Assembly (NCBI GenBank): GCA_002709295.1
Contig: PAQL01000031.1
Coordinates: forward strand, 27,315 to 91,314
Length of the DNA stretch: 64,000 nt
Origin: Phycisphaerae bacterium
Lineage (GTDB): Bacteria; Planctomycetota; Phycisphaerae; Phycisphaerales; SM1A02
Direction: 5' to 3'
The notes beneath the pieces were generated by a model. That model did no database searches and had not been told where the DNA came from. It saw nothing but the letters and a program-made list of their open reading frames with translations. The translations under genes and the position numbers were made by a program. Positions 23,389-32,089 of this stretch are shown here, piece after piece (the stretch's first letter is position 1; the number at the start of each line of letters is the position of its first letter).

Positions 23389-24015
23389 TCAGGACACCAA
23401 GCGCGCGCGGCGGGCGAATCTGGCCTGGGTGTCCGACAAGGAAGCGTCGCGGCGGAGCAGGTAAGCCATCACGATCGTTGGTGCGCCGGCCAGCGGCCGC
23501 ACGGCGATGCCTCGGCGTAAGTAGCTCGCCAGTCTCGCGGCAGGTGCAATGGCGATCCCGTACCCGGCGGCAACCAGCGTCATCGCCACATCGAATGTCT
23601 CCACCGTTTGCTCTCGCTCTTGCAGCGCGTTCTCGAACACGCGCTGCACGGTCATGCGCCATGGTTCATCGGCCGTGGACTGCGCGCAGATCAAGGACTG
23701 CTTGAGCACTTCCTCGCACGGCACTTCACGGTAGGCCAGCAGGTGGGAGCGCTTGGCCACGGCGACCGCCAGCGTGTCATGCCACAGCGGCTCGCATATC
23801 CAGCCAGGCCACTGCCAGGCAGCCGCAGACAGGGCGAAGTCGAAGCCGTCGCCCGGCAGCTCCGCGCCTCGACCGGGATCTGTCCATCCGGCCAGGACGG
23901 CATGAGTCTCCGGCTCTTCGGCACGCTGCAGGGCGAGCACGTCGGCGAGCTGGGGAGGCACCCATTCGCCGAGGACGGCCATGCGAATTTCGGCGGTGAT
24001 GTCACTCGATTCCAC
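23389..24015 (-). CDS. LysR effector-binding domain without HTH
   Basis: A 208-residue protein corresponding to the LysR substrate-binding domain: TAEIRMAVLGEWVPPQLADVL, then ALSAAAWQWPGWICEPLWHD, and the C-terminal VAMTLVAAGYGIAIAPAA strand-helix typical of the family. The DNA-binding N-terminus is missing; sequence upstream does not encode an HTH in any frame. The GTG at 24015 is preferred because GGGGGAG precedes it; the frame stays open to 24162. It may be a remnant or a stand-alone ligand-binding regulator retained in the ICE. Confidence 0.65.
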   Translation of the reverse strand: MESSDITAEIRMAVLGEWVPPQLADVLALQRAEEPETHAVLAGWTDPGRGAELPGDGFDFALSAAAWQWPGWICEPLWHDTLAVAVAKRSHLLAYREVPCEEVLKQSLICAQSTADEPWRMTVQRVFENALQEREQTVETFDVAMTLVAAGYGIAIAPAARLASYLRRGIAVRPLAGAPTIVMAYLLRRDASLSDTQARFARRARLVS

Positions 24016-24118
24016 GTCCAGCTCCCCCAGGCGGTGAACTCGTGGCAACTGATCTCGAAGCCGTGATGAGTTAAGTTTAACGTGGTTTAAATCGTGACCG
24101 TGTTCGACGCTCTTGGCA

Positions 24119-24418
24119 ATGCCAAAGCGTTCGATCCAAAGGGGCCGCCCCACCGGCACCACTACCTACGAAGCGGAACCAGCCATCGCGTTTGGGGCTG
24201 CCGTGCGGGAAGAAAGAACCAACCAGGGCATCGCTCAGGAAACGCTGGCCCACATGGCCGGCATCGAACGGTCGCACATGGGCAAGATCGAGCGCGGCGA
24301 GCATGTCCCCACGCTCCCTCTCATCCTCAAGATTGCCCGTGCGCTGAAATGCAGTTCCGCCCACTTGATGACTCTGACCGAAGCCAAGCTGGCGGAGTCG
24401 GCCCCATCCGCAGATTGA
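24119..24418 (+). CDS. Xre-family transcriptional regulator
   Basis: A 99-residue protein with a central HTH_3 (about 25-85): FGAAVREERTNQGIAQETLAHMAGIERSHMGKIERGEHVPTLPL. Single-domain Xre regulators sit beside the integrase in PAGI-2-type ICEs and may control transfer. The start at 24119 is ATG; a TTG two codons earlier is also open. It is divergent from the LysR-like gene. Confidence 0.85.
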   Translation: MPKRSIQRGRPTGTTTYEAEPAIAFGAAVREERTNQGIAQETLAHMAGIERSHMGKIERGEHVPTLPLILKIARALKCSSAHLMTLTEAKLAESAPSAD

Positions 24419-24444
24419 AGCCGGCCCGCACAGCGGTCGCATGC

Positions 24445-26295
24445 CTACGCCTGATCGTCGTCCTTGCCCCCAAGGGCTGGATCTTCGCGCTTTGCGGCCT
24501 CGTTGAGGAGCCGCAGGTATGGGTTGTCTGGCGGCGCCTCCTGGAACAGCGCATCCGGGCTGGCGAGCAGGTAGCCGTGCAGCCGGCGCGACTTGCGCGG
24601 CCCCGTGACTTCGCAGGTCCAGATGTTCAGCCCGCTGGGCTGCTTGCGGTGCTGTCCCAGCTTCTCGAAGCGCTTCTGTACCCACTGCCACCCCTCCAGC
24701 TTCTCCTGCTTGGCCAGCGCGGCGACTTGAAGGTACTCCTGCGCGTAGCGCTGGAACACGCCGGGGCTGACGAGGTAGGTCGTACCGGCGACGGTATGCA
24801 CCAGGGCCTTGGCGTCGTTGATGATGAGCTTGCGCGTCTGGATGCTCTGACGCAGCCAGACCATGAAGTGCGCCCCGGAGGGCTCCGCGCGATCCTGGGA
24901 AGGCGCGAGGCCCATCTGCGGCGGGGGCACGGTCGAAGGGGCCGGCTCGGGCTCGGCAACAGGGGAACTCGGGATCTCCGGTGCCGTGGGTGGAGCGGTG
25001 TCGCCCAGCAGGTCGAGTAGCGCGGCCACGCCGGTGTCTGTGCCTGCGGATGCGATCGGCGCCGTGCTCGCGGGTGCAGCTTCGGTGCCTTCCACGCGCG
25101 GCCCATCGGCCACCGCCGGCGCCTGCGGCGTCGGCTCCGCTTGTTCCTCTTCGACCTGCACACGGCCTGCGAACGGCGCCGGCCGGTCGGCGGCATCCCA
25201 GATCATCGCCGGCGAGAGCTTCAGGAAGGTGAAGGCGTGCGACCAGCCGGCGTCGCTGGTGACGGCAGCCTTCCAGATCGCCTTGCCATCCGGCGTCGGT
25301 TGCACGATGCCGTGATCCTGCAGCACGTTGAACACCGCCGTATTGCTCGCCGGGATACCGTCGATGCCCTGCGACAGCAGATGTGCGCGCAGCTTGTCGG
25401 AGACGGTCTTGCTCACCAGCCACAGGGCGTCTTGGGTCAGCCAACCGTCCGCCGGGCCGGCCTGGTTCAACTTGAACTCTTCCTTGAGCAGGTAGCGCAA
25501 GCCGTCGAGCAATTTGCGTTGCAGCGCATGCTTGGGCGCCGCCAGCGCCTTGCTGGGATCGCCGCCGAGTTCCTGGGCGACCGATGCCTGGTCGGCCTGC
25601 ACGACCAGCTCGCCGAGCGTGCCGGCGTGCTCGTACTGGCCGGCCAGCACGTACAGCAGCGCGGCCCAGAGGTCAGGATAGCCGCTGAGCCAGTCGAAGA
25701 TGTCCCGGTCGAGAAGGCGCGCGTAGAGCAGCCCGGTGGCGGCGCTGTGCAGGCGGTACTCACGCTCCTTTCGGTAACGGAAGCGGTAGGGCTTTCGCAG
25801 CGGGCCGTGCCAGGGATGCCAGACGCTGCCGTCGGCATGCTCGACGTGCAGATCGACCGCGATCTTGCCGATGTCGTGCAGCAGGGCCGCGTAGGCCGTA
25901 CCTGCGGTCCAGGCCTCGGCCTGGGCCGCCTGTGCCTCCGGCGTGACGCCCGCAGGCAGCAGGTATGACTGCCGCAATTTCAGCGCATAGGCGACGATCT
26001 CCAGGCCGTGGTCCAGCATGCCGCCCGGATAGGCGTGGTGGTGGTTCTCGGAGGCCGGGAACTGCTGGACCAACTCGGCGTAGCGCTCCAGTGGGGCGAG
26101 GTAGAGCGTGGCGAACTGTCGGCGCGAGAGCGATGTGCGCTGCCAGATGTGTTCCAGCAGTTTCTGCCGGCGCGGCGTGGCCAGCAGCGATGCGGCCGAC
26201 TCCGGCCGCATCAACCCTTTCGGAGTTTCGATGGCGGATGTGGGCGGCGTGCCGACGGTGGGTGGGACCCTTTTGCGCTGGAACAGCGAGAGCAT
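24445..26295 (-). CDS. MobH-family conjugative relaxase (TraI_2)
   Basis: A 616-residue relaxase that would nick the ICE origin of transfer. The TraI_2 domain (about 25-330) has SENHHHAYPGGMLDHGLEI and an HD-type motif AALLHDIGKIAVDLHVEH, the metal-binding motifs of MobH. A Pro/Ala-rich linker (about 365-455) separates a C-terminal domain (DUF1528-like) beginning SGAHFMVWLRQSIQTRKLIIN. Length and layout match ICEclc/PAGI-2 relaxases. Confidence 0.9.
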   Translation of the reverse strand: MLSLFQRKRVPPTVGTPPTSAIETPKGLMRPESAASLLATPRRQKLLEHIWQRTSLSRRQFATLYLAPLERYAELVQQFPASENHHHAYPGGMLDHGLEIVAYALKLRQSYLLPAGVTPEAQAAQAEAWTAGTAYAALLHDIGKIAVDLHVEHADGSVWHPWHGPLRKPYRFRYRKEREYRLHSAATGLLYARLLDRDIFDWLSGYPDLWAALLYVLAGQYEHAGTLGELVVQADQASVAQELGGDPSKALAAPKHALQRKLLDGLRYLLKEEFKLNQAGPADGWLTQDALWLVSKTVSDKLRAHLLSQGIDGIPASNTAVFNVLQDHGIVQPTPDGKAIWKAAVTSDAGWSHAFTFLKLSPAMIWDAADRPAPFAGRVQVEEEQAEPTPQAPAVADGPRVEGTEAAPASTAPIASAGTDTGVAALLDLLGDTAPPTAPEIPSSPVAEPEPAPSTVPPPQMGLAPSQDRAEPSGAHFMVWLRQSIQTRKLIINDAKALVHTVAGTTYLVSPGVFQRYAQEYLQVAALAKQEKLEGWQWVQKRFEKLGQHRKQPSGLNIWTCEVTGPRKSRRLHGYLLASPDALFQEAPPDNPYLRLLNEAAKREDPALGGKDDDQA

Positions 26296-26497
26296 GGCGA
26301 ACCCCGGATGACGGGCTGCTCGGGGCGCCTTTTGGCCTTTTCAGGATAGGGCCTTTCCCCTTGGCGCCCTTCCTTTGCCCCTTCCCAGCCCTTTGGCCTT
26401 TGTCGGAAGCCTTTGGGTATAGGGCCGCTGCTTCGCGGGTGCCACGATGAATGCGGCATGGGGCAATCCCGGCAAGTGGGGCGCTGCGGGACGTTCG

Positions 26498-27418
26498 TCA
26501 GCTCTGGCCCAAGCCGGTGTCGAGGGCGGCGGATTGCGCTGCGAAGTCGTCGGGACGGCGCTTGCGGAAGGTTTCGAGATTGGCGAGCTTCCAGCGCAGT
26601 GCCGGCAGTTGAGCGGCGTGTGGGCATTGCACCAGCGACCAGTCCGGTTCTGCGCGCGCCAGCCCGCTCAGAAACTGCTTGTGCGCGGTGCTCAGTCGCT
26701 GTGGCAGCTCGCGCCGCACCCTGGCGCGAGCGTCGAGCAGTGTCTCCAGGGAGCAGCCCACTTCGGTCATGCCGACAAAGGCCCGCTCGTACTCGCCGGC
26801 GATGTCCTTGTCGTTGCCGAACAGCACTTCGTGGGGGGGCCGGTTGTGGCCCGCCAGATAGATCACGAAGCACTCGACCATGCCGTCGCTGATGTCGCCC
26901 GACTCAAAGAGCTGCCACACGTCGAACAGGTCGCGGGGGTGCTGCCGATCCAGCGCGGCCACCAGCTTGCTGGCGTACAGCTCGTCCGGTGCCAGAACCG
27001 GCAGCTCGAACTCGACGCCGAACAGATCGCTGGTCCTGGCGCTCAGCGGCCGCCGCTCGACGGGCAGCACGCTGCCTCGGAACACGACGTTGACCTCGAT
27101 CTTCACCTGGCTGGCGTCGTTCTCGACGATCAGCTTGGTGTCGCCCAGGTCCTTGGCGCGAACCAGGCGTGTCTGCACGCCCAGTGGTGCAACGCGCGCG
27201 GCGATGGCGGCCAGCTCCTGGTTGATGGCTTGCAGCGCTTCGTCGCGCGGCGTCTGCCATGGGAGGTACACCACGTCGATGTCCACCGACAGGCGCGGCA
27301 TGTCCCGCACGAAGAGGTTGATGGCCGTGCCGCCCTTCATGGCGAAGATGTCGTTGGCGAACACGTCGGGCGCGACGGCCAGCAGCAGGCGAACGGTGTC
27401 CGCGTAGGTCTTATCCAT
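26498..27418 (-). CDS. abiEii: AbiEii-family nucleotidyltransferase toxin
   Basis: A 306-residue protein. The nucleotidyltransferase signature is near residues 28-50: MKGGTAINLF, then RLSVDIDVVY (GG/S and D-x-D). KIEVNVVFRG gives a third acidic strand, and the later APDELYASKLVAALDRQHPRDLFD motif is characteristic of AbiEii. Family toxins transfer nucleotides (to tRNA in related MenT enzymes) and stop growth during phage infection. It overlaps the antitoxin gene by 8 nt. The 202 nt after its stop hold repeats of CCTTTGGCC-like sequence and no gene. Confidence 0.9.
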   Translation of the reverse strand: MDKTYADTVRLLLAVAPDVFANDIFAMKGGTAINLFVRDMPRLSVDIDVVYLPWQTPRDEALQAINQELAAIAARVAPLGVQTRLVRAKDLGDTKLIVENDASQVKIEVNVVFRGSVLPVERRPLSARTSDLFGVEFELPVLAPDELYASKLVAALDRQHPRDLFDVWQLFESGDISDGMVECFVIYLAGHNRPPHEVLFGNDKDIAGEYERAFVGMTEVGCSLETLLDARARVRRELPQRLSTAHKQFLSGLARAEPDWSLVQCPHAAQLPALRWKLANLETFRKRRPDDFAAQSAALDTGLGQS

Positions 27419-28169
27419 GAGGTTTCAGGCTCAGCAAGGTGCCGTCATCGAGCCGGCTCATCCAGCGCGTGTTGCTGCCGGTGCGAACCGGGTGCTGCTC
27501 CAGCAGGGCATCGACATCCACGAGGCTGGTCTCGCGCGCCCAGGTCAGGAACAGGCGCACGGCCTTCACGCTGGCGCAGCAGGACAGCAGTTGCCCGAGC
27601 AAGTCCTTGCGGGGGGAACGCAGTCCATCAAAGAGGTTGCGGGCCTCTTCGAGGCTCTGCTTGACGCCGGCTTCGTACAGCATCTCCAGCACGGCACGCT
27701 CGGGGGCTGCCACCCGCAGATCCTCGGGCAGGCCCGGCGGCGTGGTCAGGGTCTTGGCGGCCAGCGCCGTGTCCGGCCAGTCGAACAGGCGGGCGTGGAC
27801 ATAGCGGGCCGGAAAGCGCGAAGTGAACCAGGCCGGCAACGCGAAGCGACCGTCGCCCCACAGCACCAGCGCCTCCCGGCTGCCCAGGTTGTGCCGCACA
27901 CCCTGCAGGGCCAGGGCGCTCTTGCCGCCGACGTGCAGGCCGGGCACGCGCTGTTGCAGGAACTTCAGCGCACCGTAGACCCCGAATTCATCGTTCGGGA
28001 AGGCATAGACGCCATGGGCCAAGCGCACGAGCCATCCGCCGTCGGCATAGTGGGCGGCGAGCTGGGGCGACACCCCGAACTGGCTCAGGGTGGCAAGGTC
28101 GAACGGCGCCCCGCGGGGGAGTCCCGCCTGCAGCCGCTTGATTACCTGGTGCCTAGAATTTCCATCCAT
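27411..28169 (-). CDS. abiEi: AbiEi-family antitoxin
   Basis: A 252-residue protein. The N-terminal winged helix (about 10-60) includes LATLSQFGVSPQLAAHYADGGWLVRLAHGVYAF; the C-terminal AbiEi_3-type domain has FTSRFPARYVHARLF and LRVAAPERAVLEMLYEAG. AbiEi antitoxins bind inverted repeats in their own promoter. The start at 28169 (MDGNSRHQ) has no Shine-Dalgarno: a perfect palindrome lies directly before the ATG, which hints at leaderless translation or use of the ATG at 28238. Confidence 0.85.
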   Translation of the reverse strand: MDGNSRHQVIKRLQAGLPRGAPFDLATLSQFGVSPQLAAHYADGGWLVRLAHGVYAFPNDEFGVYGALKFLQQRVPGLHVGGKSALALQGVRHNLGSREALVLWGDGRFALPAWFTSRFPARYVHARLFDWPDTALAAKTLTTPPGLPEDLRVAAPERAVLEMLYEAGVKQSLEEARNLFDGLRSPRKDLLGQLLSCCASVKAVRLFLTWARETSLVDVDALLEQHPVRTGSNTRWMSRLDDGTLLSLKPHG

Positions 28170-28183
28170 GCTATAAAAATAGC
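28170..28183. promoter_or_regulatory. Palindrome at AbiEi start, likely autoregulatory site
   Basis: GCTATAAAAATAGC is a perfect 5-bp inverted repeat with a 4-nt centre. It abuts the proposed AbiEi ATG and overlaps a TATTTT -10-like sequence on the minus strand, with TTGGAT upstream. Repression by AbiEi binding is known for the family; binding here is inferred. Confidence 0.5.
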
Positions 28184-28392
28184 ACGGAATCCAATCAGCC
28201 CCTAGAGCTATCGCAGGAACGCGCAGGGAAAGTAGCATAAGGTTTTATTTATCATGCAGAATCTAATCGACCTGCGACCCAGGCCGACCCGGCTCTGCCA
28301 GCCGCAACCCGCCCTCCTGGTCGCGGTCTATGCTGGAGGGCAAGCCCCAACCGGCCGCTCCATGAGGTGAGGCACCACTGAAGCCGAGGCAC

Positions 28393-28767
28393 ATGAACAT
28401 GACCACCAACACGCACAACGGGCGCTGGAGCCACCGGCTGGGCCGGGGGGCTGGCCGTGCCTGGCGTGGATACCTGCGCCGCGAGCAGCGTGTCGCCGGC
28501 TGGCTGGTGACGCGCGGGGTGCCCGCGGGCGCGGCGACGGCGGTGCTCTGGATCGTCAAGCTGGCCGTGCTTGGTGTGCTGCTCTACTCCGCGTTCTGGC
28601 TGGCGCTGCTGCTGGCCTTTGCAGTGATCGCTGCCTGGATGGTACGCAACGTCGATGCCGACGAAAGCAGTGATGATGACGAGCCTCAATGGCGAAACGG
28701 CCTGGACGGATACGGTCTCTACCGGGGCGAGGTACGCATCGACGGCGGCAGCGCGGACGACGAGTAG
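28393..28767 (+). CDS. DUF3742-family ICE membrane protein
   Basis: A 124-residue protein with an RGAGRAWRGYLRREQRVAGWLV amphipathic segment, one or two membrane segments (AVLWIVKLAVLGVLLYSAFWLALLLAFAVIAAW, about 51-83) and an acidic tail ending WRNGLDGYGLYRGEVRID. This ending is typical of DUF3742, a marker of clc/PFGI-type ICEs. It is on the opposite strand to the transfer genes, converging with the TraG-like gene. Role unknown. Confidence 0.85.
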   Translation: MNMTTNTHNGRWSHRLGRGAGRAWRGYLRREQRVAGWLVTRGVPAGAATAVLWIVKLAVLGVLLYSAFWLALLLAFAVIAAWMVRNVDADESSDDDEPQWRNGLDGYGLYRGEVRIDGGSADDE

Positions 28768-28783
28768 CTCGCCACTCTCAGCG

Positions 28784-30307
28784 CTACTTCGCCTTCGCTG
28801 CTTTGATTGCAAGGTCAGCGCCTTTGCCTCCCGCAGATTTGGCGCCATCGGTGGCTGCTGAGAGCATCTGCGAAATGCTGCCTACGCGGACACCAACCCA
28901 CGCGAGCGCAGCTACCCAGAAACCCGGTAGCACGATGAACATCATCGCCATGACGAAGTTCAGCAACATGTCGCCAAAGGCGTTGTTCAAACCGATCAAC
29001 GGATCGAAGTTCGTGTGCGGCCTGTCCGCGCCAAACCCCCAGCCGTAGAGCGCGTCCAGGATCGTGCTGTCGATCCAGCGTGCGAGCTGGAACCAGAAGT
29101 CCACGAAGAACAGCGCGAACTGGACGCAGCTCACCGTCACCACCGTCTTCAGGTCGTAGGTGCCGATCAGCAGCACCAGCGGGATGCAGATGACGAGCGC
29201 CATCTTGAGCATGGTCAGCACCATCGGCAGCGCCTGGCGCACCACGTCCATCGCCGGAAAGAAGCCCAGCGAGCCGACGGTCAGCCCCAGGTCGCTCGCG
29301 CCGCGCGTGACGATGTTCGGCAGCGTCTTGTCGATCTGGCCGCCGTAGTCGGTGTAGACGGCGCCCTGGTTCATCTTCTGCTGCCTCGGCGAGACCACGG
29401 CGCGGATCACCGAGTCATTGACCTCGCTCTGCGACAGGAAGCCCACCCAGCGCCCGATGCGGGTCAGCAGGTCCGGGTCGACCTGTGCCAGCAGCCGGCT
29501 GCGCAGCCCCTGGCCACCATCGGCCCACCACTGCCGGCAGGACGGATAGCCGCCGCCGCTGTCCACCTGTGCCAGCCCCGCATCGCGGGTCGCGTCGTAG
29601 GGCCAGGCCGTGCGTGGGGTCTTGGCGCGATAGGTGTCATAGAAGCCGGGCGTGTCGAGGAAGTAACTCGACCCGATCCAGGTGACGTCGTTCATCTGCT
29701 CGTCGGAGAGCGTCGGCCGGTTCATGAACAGCTTGGCGCGCGACGGCCCGTAGCAGTCGTGCGTGAAGTCGGCGACCTCCTGTGCCAGCACCGGATCATC
29801 GATGCGCGTGGCATCGACATCCATGCGAATCTGACGCAGGTCGGTGCCGCAGGGAATCGCCGCTACCGCGGCGCCCGTCACGGCTTTCGACAGCGCGTGC
29901 ATGAAGAACCACCACACCGGCACCAGCGCGCTCTGGTTGTTGAGCGCCGTGTAGACGTTGGCCCAGCCCGTGTCGTTGGGTAGCGGGACGCTGACCTGGC
30001 ATTGCGCGGAGCGCGTGGTGTCGAACCTGATCGTGGCGAGATCCACCGGGATAAACGGGATGCCGGCGAACATGATGACCACGATCGCCACCCACACCCG
30101 GTTCTCGATGCGCATCGACGACAGCACGCCCTTGTTGCCCTCGTCCGCACCTTCGCTGCGGGCCTTGAGCCATTCCTGAATCACGATGGCCACGAACGGC
30201 AGCGCGAACACGCCGCTGGCCACGAGGATGCTCCAGATGCCGTTGTTGACCACCCAAGCCACCAGGGTCAGGTAATACTCCAGGTAGTCCGTGGTGTAGA
30301 GCGTCAT
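28784..30307 (-). CDS. traG: Conjugal transfer TraG N-terminal-like membrane protein
   Basis: A 507-residue inner-membrane protein of the TraG_N family, needed for mating-pair formation in F-like and ICE systems. Membrane segments lie near 20-45, 75-95, 125-150, 365-400, 405-425 and 460-485. A large periplasmic loop between about 160 and 350 includes several Cys. It begins MTLYTTDYLEYYLTLVAWVVNNG, the typical opening. It is the last gene of the left transfer block. Confidence 0.88.
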   Translation of the reverse strand: MTLYTTDYLEYYLTLVAWVVNNGIWSILVASGVFALPFVAIVIQEWLKARSEGADEGNKGVLSSMRIENRVWVAIVVIMFAGIPFIPVDLATIRFDTTRSAQCQVSVPLPNDTGWANVYTALNNQSALVPVWWFFMHALSKAVTGAAVAAIPCGTDLRQIRMDVDATRIDDPVLAQEVADFTHDCYGPSRAKLFMNRPTLSDEQMNDVTWIGSSYFLDTPGFYDTYRAKTPRTAWPYDATRDAGLAQVDSGGGYPSCRQWWADGGQGLRSRLLAQVDPDLLTRIGRWVGFLSQSEVNDSVIRAVVSPRQQKMNQGAVYTDYGGQIDKTLPNIVTRGASDLGLTVGSLGFFPAMDVVRQALPMVLTMLKMALVICIPLVLLIGTYDLKTVVTVSCVQFALFFVDFWFQLARWIDSTILDALYGWGFGADRPHTNFDPLIGLNNAFGDMLLNFVMAMMFIVLPGFWVAALAWVGVRVGSISQMLSAATDGAKSAGGKGADLAIKAAKAK

Positions 30308-30322
30308 GCCTGCCTCCCGGTC

Positions 30323-30676
30323 TCAGCCGTGCCGCAACAGTTGGCTGGCTTCCAGCGCGACCACGGCGATCACGGCCGCGATCTCCGTGCGCAGCAGGCG
30401 CTGATGCGTCTCGCGGGACGGCTCCCGCCGCAACAGGCGCCGGCGCATCCACCACCAGCCGTAAGCCGTCGCCCCGTAGAGGCACAGCCGCCACGCGAAG
30501 AAGTGGCCGGCGTGCGCCTGCAGCCAGTGCTGCCAGCCCTCGACGCCGCCGACCACGTGGATGCCGGCGATGTTCACCGCCACCGCCGCGGCCACCACCA
30601 GCAAGGTCCACAGCAGCGCCACGCCGACGCGGCGGTTGAACAACCATGGCAGCCGCAGCCAGGTCAGCCGGCTCAT
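30323..30676 (-). CDS. ICE membrane protein, unknown role
   Basis: A 117-residue protein with two or three membrane segments (VALLWTLLVVAAAVAVNIAG; FFAWRLCLYGATAYGWWW; a weaker one near the C-terminus). It overlaps the upstream TIGR03755 gene by 4 nt and lies 15 nt before TraG, the place of a conserved small membrane protein in this T4SS class. Confidence 0.75.
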   Translation of the reverse strand: MSRLTWLRLPWLFNRRVGVALLWTLLVVAAAVAVNIAGIHVVGGVEGWQHWLQAHAGHFFAWRLCLYGATAYGWWWMRRRLLRREPSRETHQRLLRTEIAAVIAVVALEASQLLRHG

Positions 30677-32079
30677 GGCGTACCGCTCCGCGGCTTCTGG
30701 ACTTCCCGCAGACGGTCGCGCGTGGTGTCGCCCTCGAAGACGCCACGCGAGCCGGCAGCGCGGGTGCTGTGGCGCTGGATGATCGCCATCGCCGAGTTGC
30801 CGGCCAGCGTGCGGCGCAGCTCCAGCTCGGTCTTGAGGTTGTTGATCTCCTGCTCCAGCGCACCGTTCTCCTGGTCGACCGCCTGCACGGCCAGTTCGTT
30901 GGCGGCGACGTTCGGCTCCTTCTTGCCGGTCAGCAACGTGCGTTGCAGCAGCAGGGCCTTCTCCAGCACGCTGGACAGCGCAGCCTCGGACGCCAAGCGC
31001 TTGCCCAGCACGTCCTGGTCGGGTTCGTCCCGCAGGGCCTCGATCACGCCGCGGGTGATCGGCAGCGAGCTGCTGCCGGCCGCGTCGAGATTGGCCGGCG
31101 TCGTCGGCCGGGCGCCCGTTACCAGCTCCTGCAGCACCTGCAGCTTGGTCTCGTACTCTTCCTGGATCACTGGCGTGAGCCCGACGCCAGGCGTGGTCTG
31201 GGTCTTCGTGCAGTTTTCGCAGGTGCGTTGCTCGCGTTCGCCCAGCACGCGGTTCGCAAAGGCCGCGGCCGCGCCAGGCGACGACCAGGTCTGGCAGGTC
31301 AGGCGGTTGCCGCAGGCGCTGCGCGCGATCGACGAGGTATCGGTGGCGCTGCGCCCGTTGAGCAGGTTGTAGCCCGCGCGCGTCACATCGCCGACCACCT
31401 TGATCGAACTCTGGCCGGAGCCGCCCGCGTTGCCGCCGCCGACCCAGGGCACGCCGTTGTTCCCCTTGTTGGACTCGGCCTGCTCGATGGCGGAGACGGC
31501 ATCGGTGCTGCTGACCGCATCCCGCAGCGCCATCCCTTCGGCGAGCTGGTCCCAGCCGGCCTGGCCGCCGGCCATGTCCGCCATGCGATTGGCGATGGCC
31601 CGGCAGGTCATTTTCGAGCGGTCGAAATCCAGGCGCGCCTGGAGGATGCCGTTGGTCAGCAGGTTGTAGAGCCCCGGGTCGGCGCGCTGGATGATGAGCG
31701 CCGGGAGTGACGCCACCGCGGCAGTGGCGTTCTGGATCACGTTGCTCATGATCGTCTGGAAGCCGTTGGTGATGCCGTTGAGCTGGTTCTGCAGGGTCGT
31801 GGTGATGCTCATGTCGCCGCAGATCAGGTTGCTGTTCCAGCCGATCCCCACGCCGATGCTCTGCATGTTGCCGGCACCGCCCATCGACACGGCCCGGCCG
31901 CCGCCGATGCTGTAGAGCACGTCGTCGCCGATCACGCTGCCGCTGACGTTCACGCCATTGGGATCGATGCGCGTCTGCGCCCAGGCGACGCCGACGACCA
32001 GCGTGATGGCCGCCACGAGCAGCGTGGCCCGCAGGGGCGATTTCGCGCGGCGCAGGAAGTCAGGGAGGGATGCGTTCAT
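30673..32079 (-). CDS. ICE conjugation protein, TIGR03755 family
   Basis: A 468-residue periplasmic protein (TraH-like position). The signal peptide is about residues 1-33 (SPLRATLLVAAITLVVGVAWAQ). Next come Gly-rich strands and Cys pairs such as CGNRLTCQ and CENC near 285-315. The C-terminal third is helical (ENGALEQEINNLKTELELRRTL). The start at 32079 places the signal peptide correctly; the frame stays open 16 codons upstream into the preceding gene. Confidence 0.88.
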   Translation of the reverse strand: MNASLPDFLRRAKSPLRATLLVAAITLVVGVAWAQTRIDPNGVNVSGSVIGDDVLYSIGGGRAVSMGGAGNMQSIGVGIGWNSNLICGDMSITTTLQNQLNGITNGFQTIMSNVIQNATAAVASLPALIIQRADPGLYNLLTNGILQARLDFDRSKMTCRAIANRMADMAGGQAGWDQLAEGMALRDAVSSTDAVSAIEQAESNKGNNGVPWVGGGNAGGSGQSSIKVVGDVTRAGYNLLNGRSATDTSSIARSACGNRLTCQTWSSPGAAAAFANRVLGEREQRTCENCTKTQTTPGVGLTPVIQEEYETKLQVLQELVTGARPTTPANLDAAGSSSLPITRGVIEALRDEPDQDVLGKRLASEAALSSVLEKALLLQRTLLTGKKEPNVAANELAVQAVDQENGALEQEINNLKTELELRRTLAGNSAMAIIQRHSTRAAGSRGVFEGDTTRDRLREVQKPRSGTP

Positions 32080-32089
32080 CGTGGGTTCC

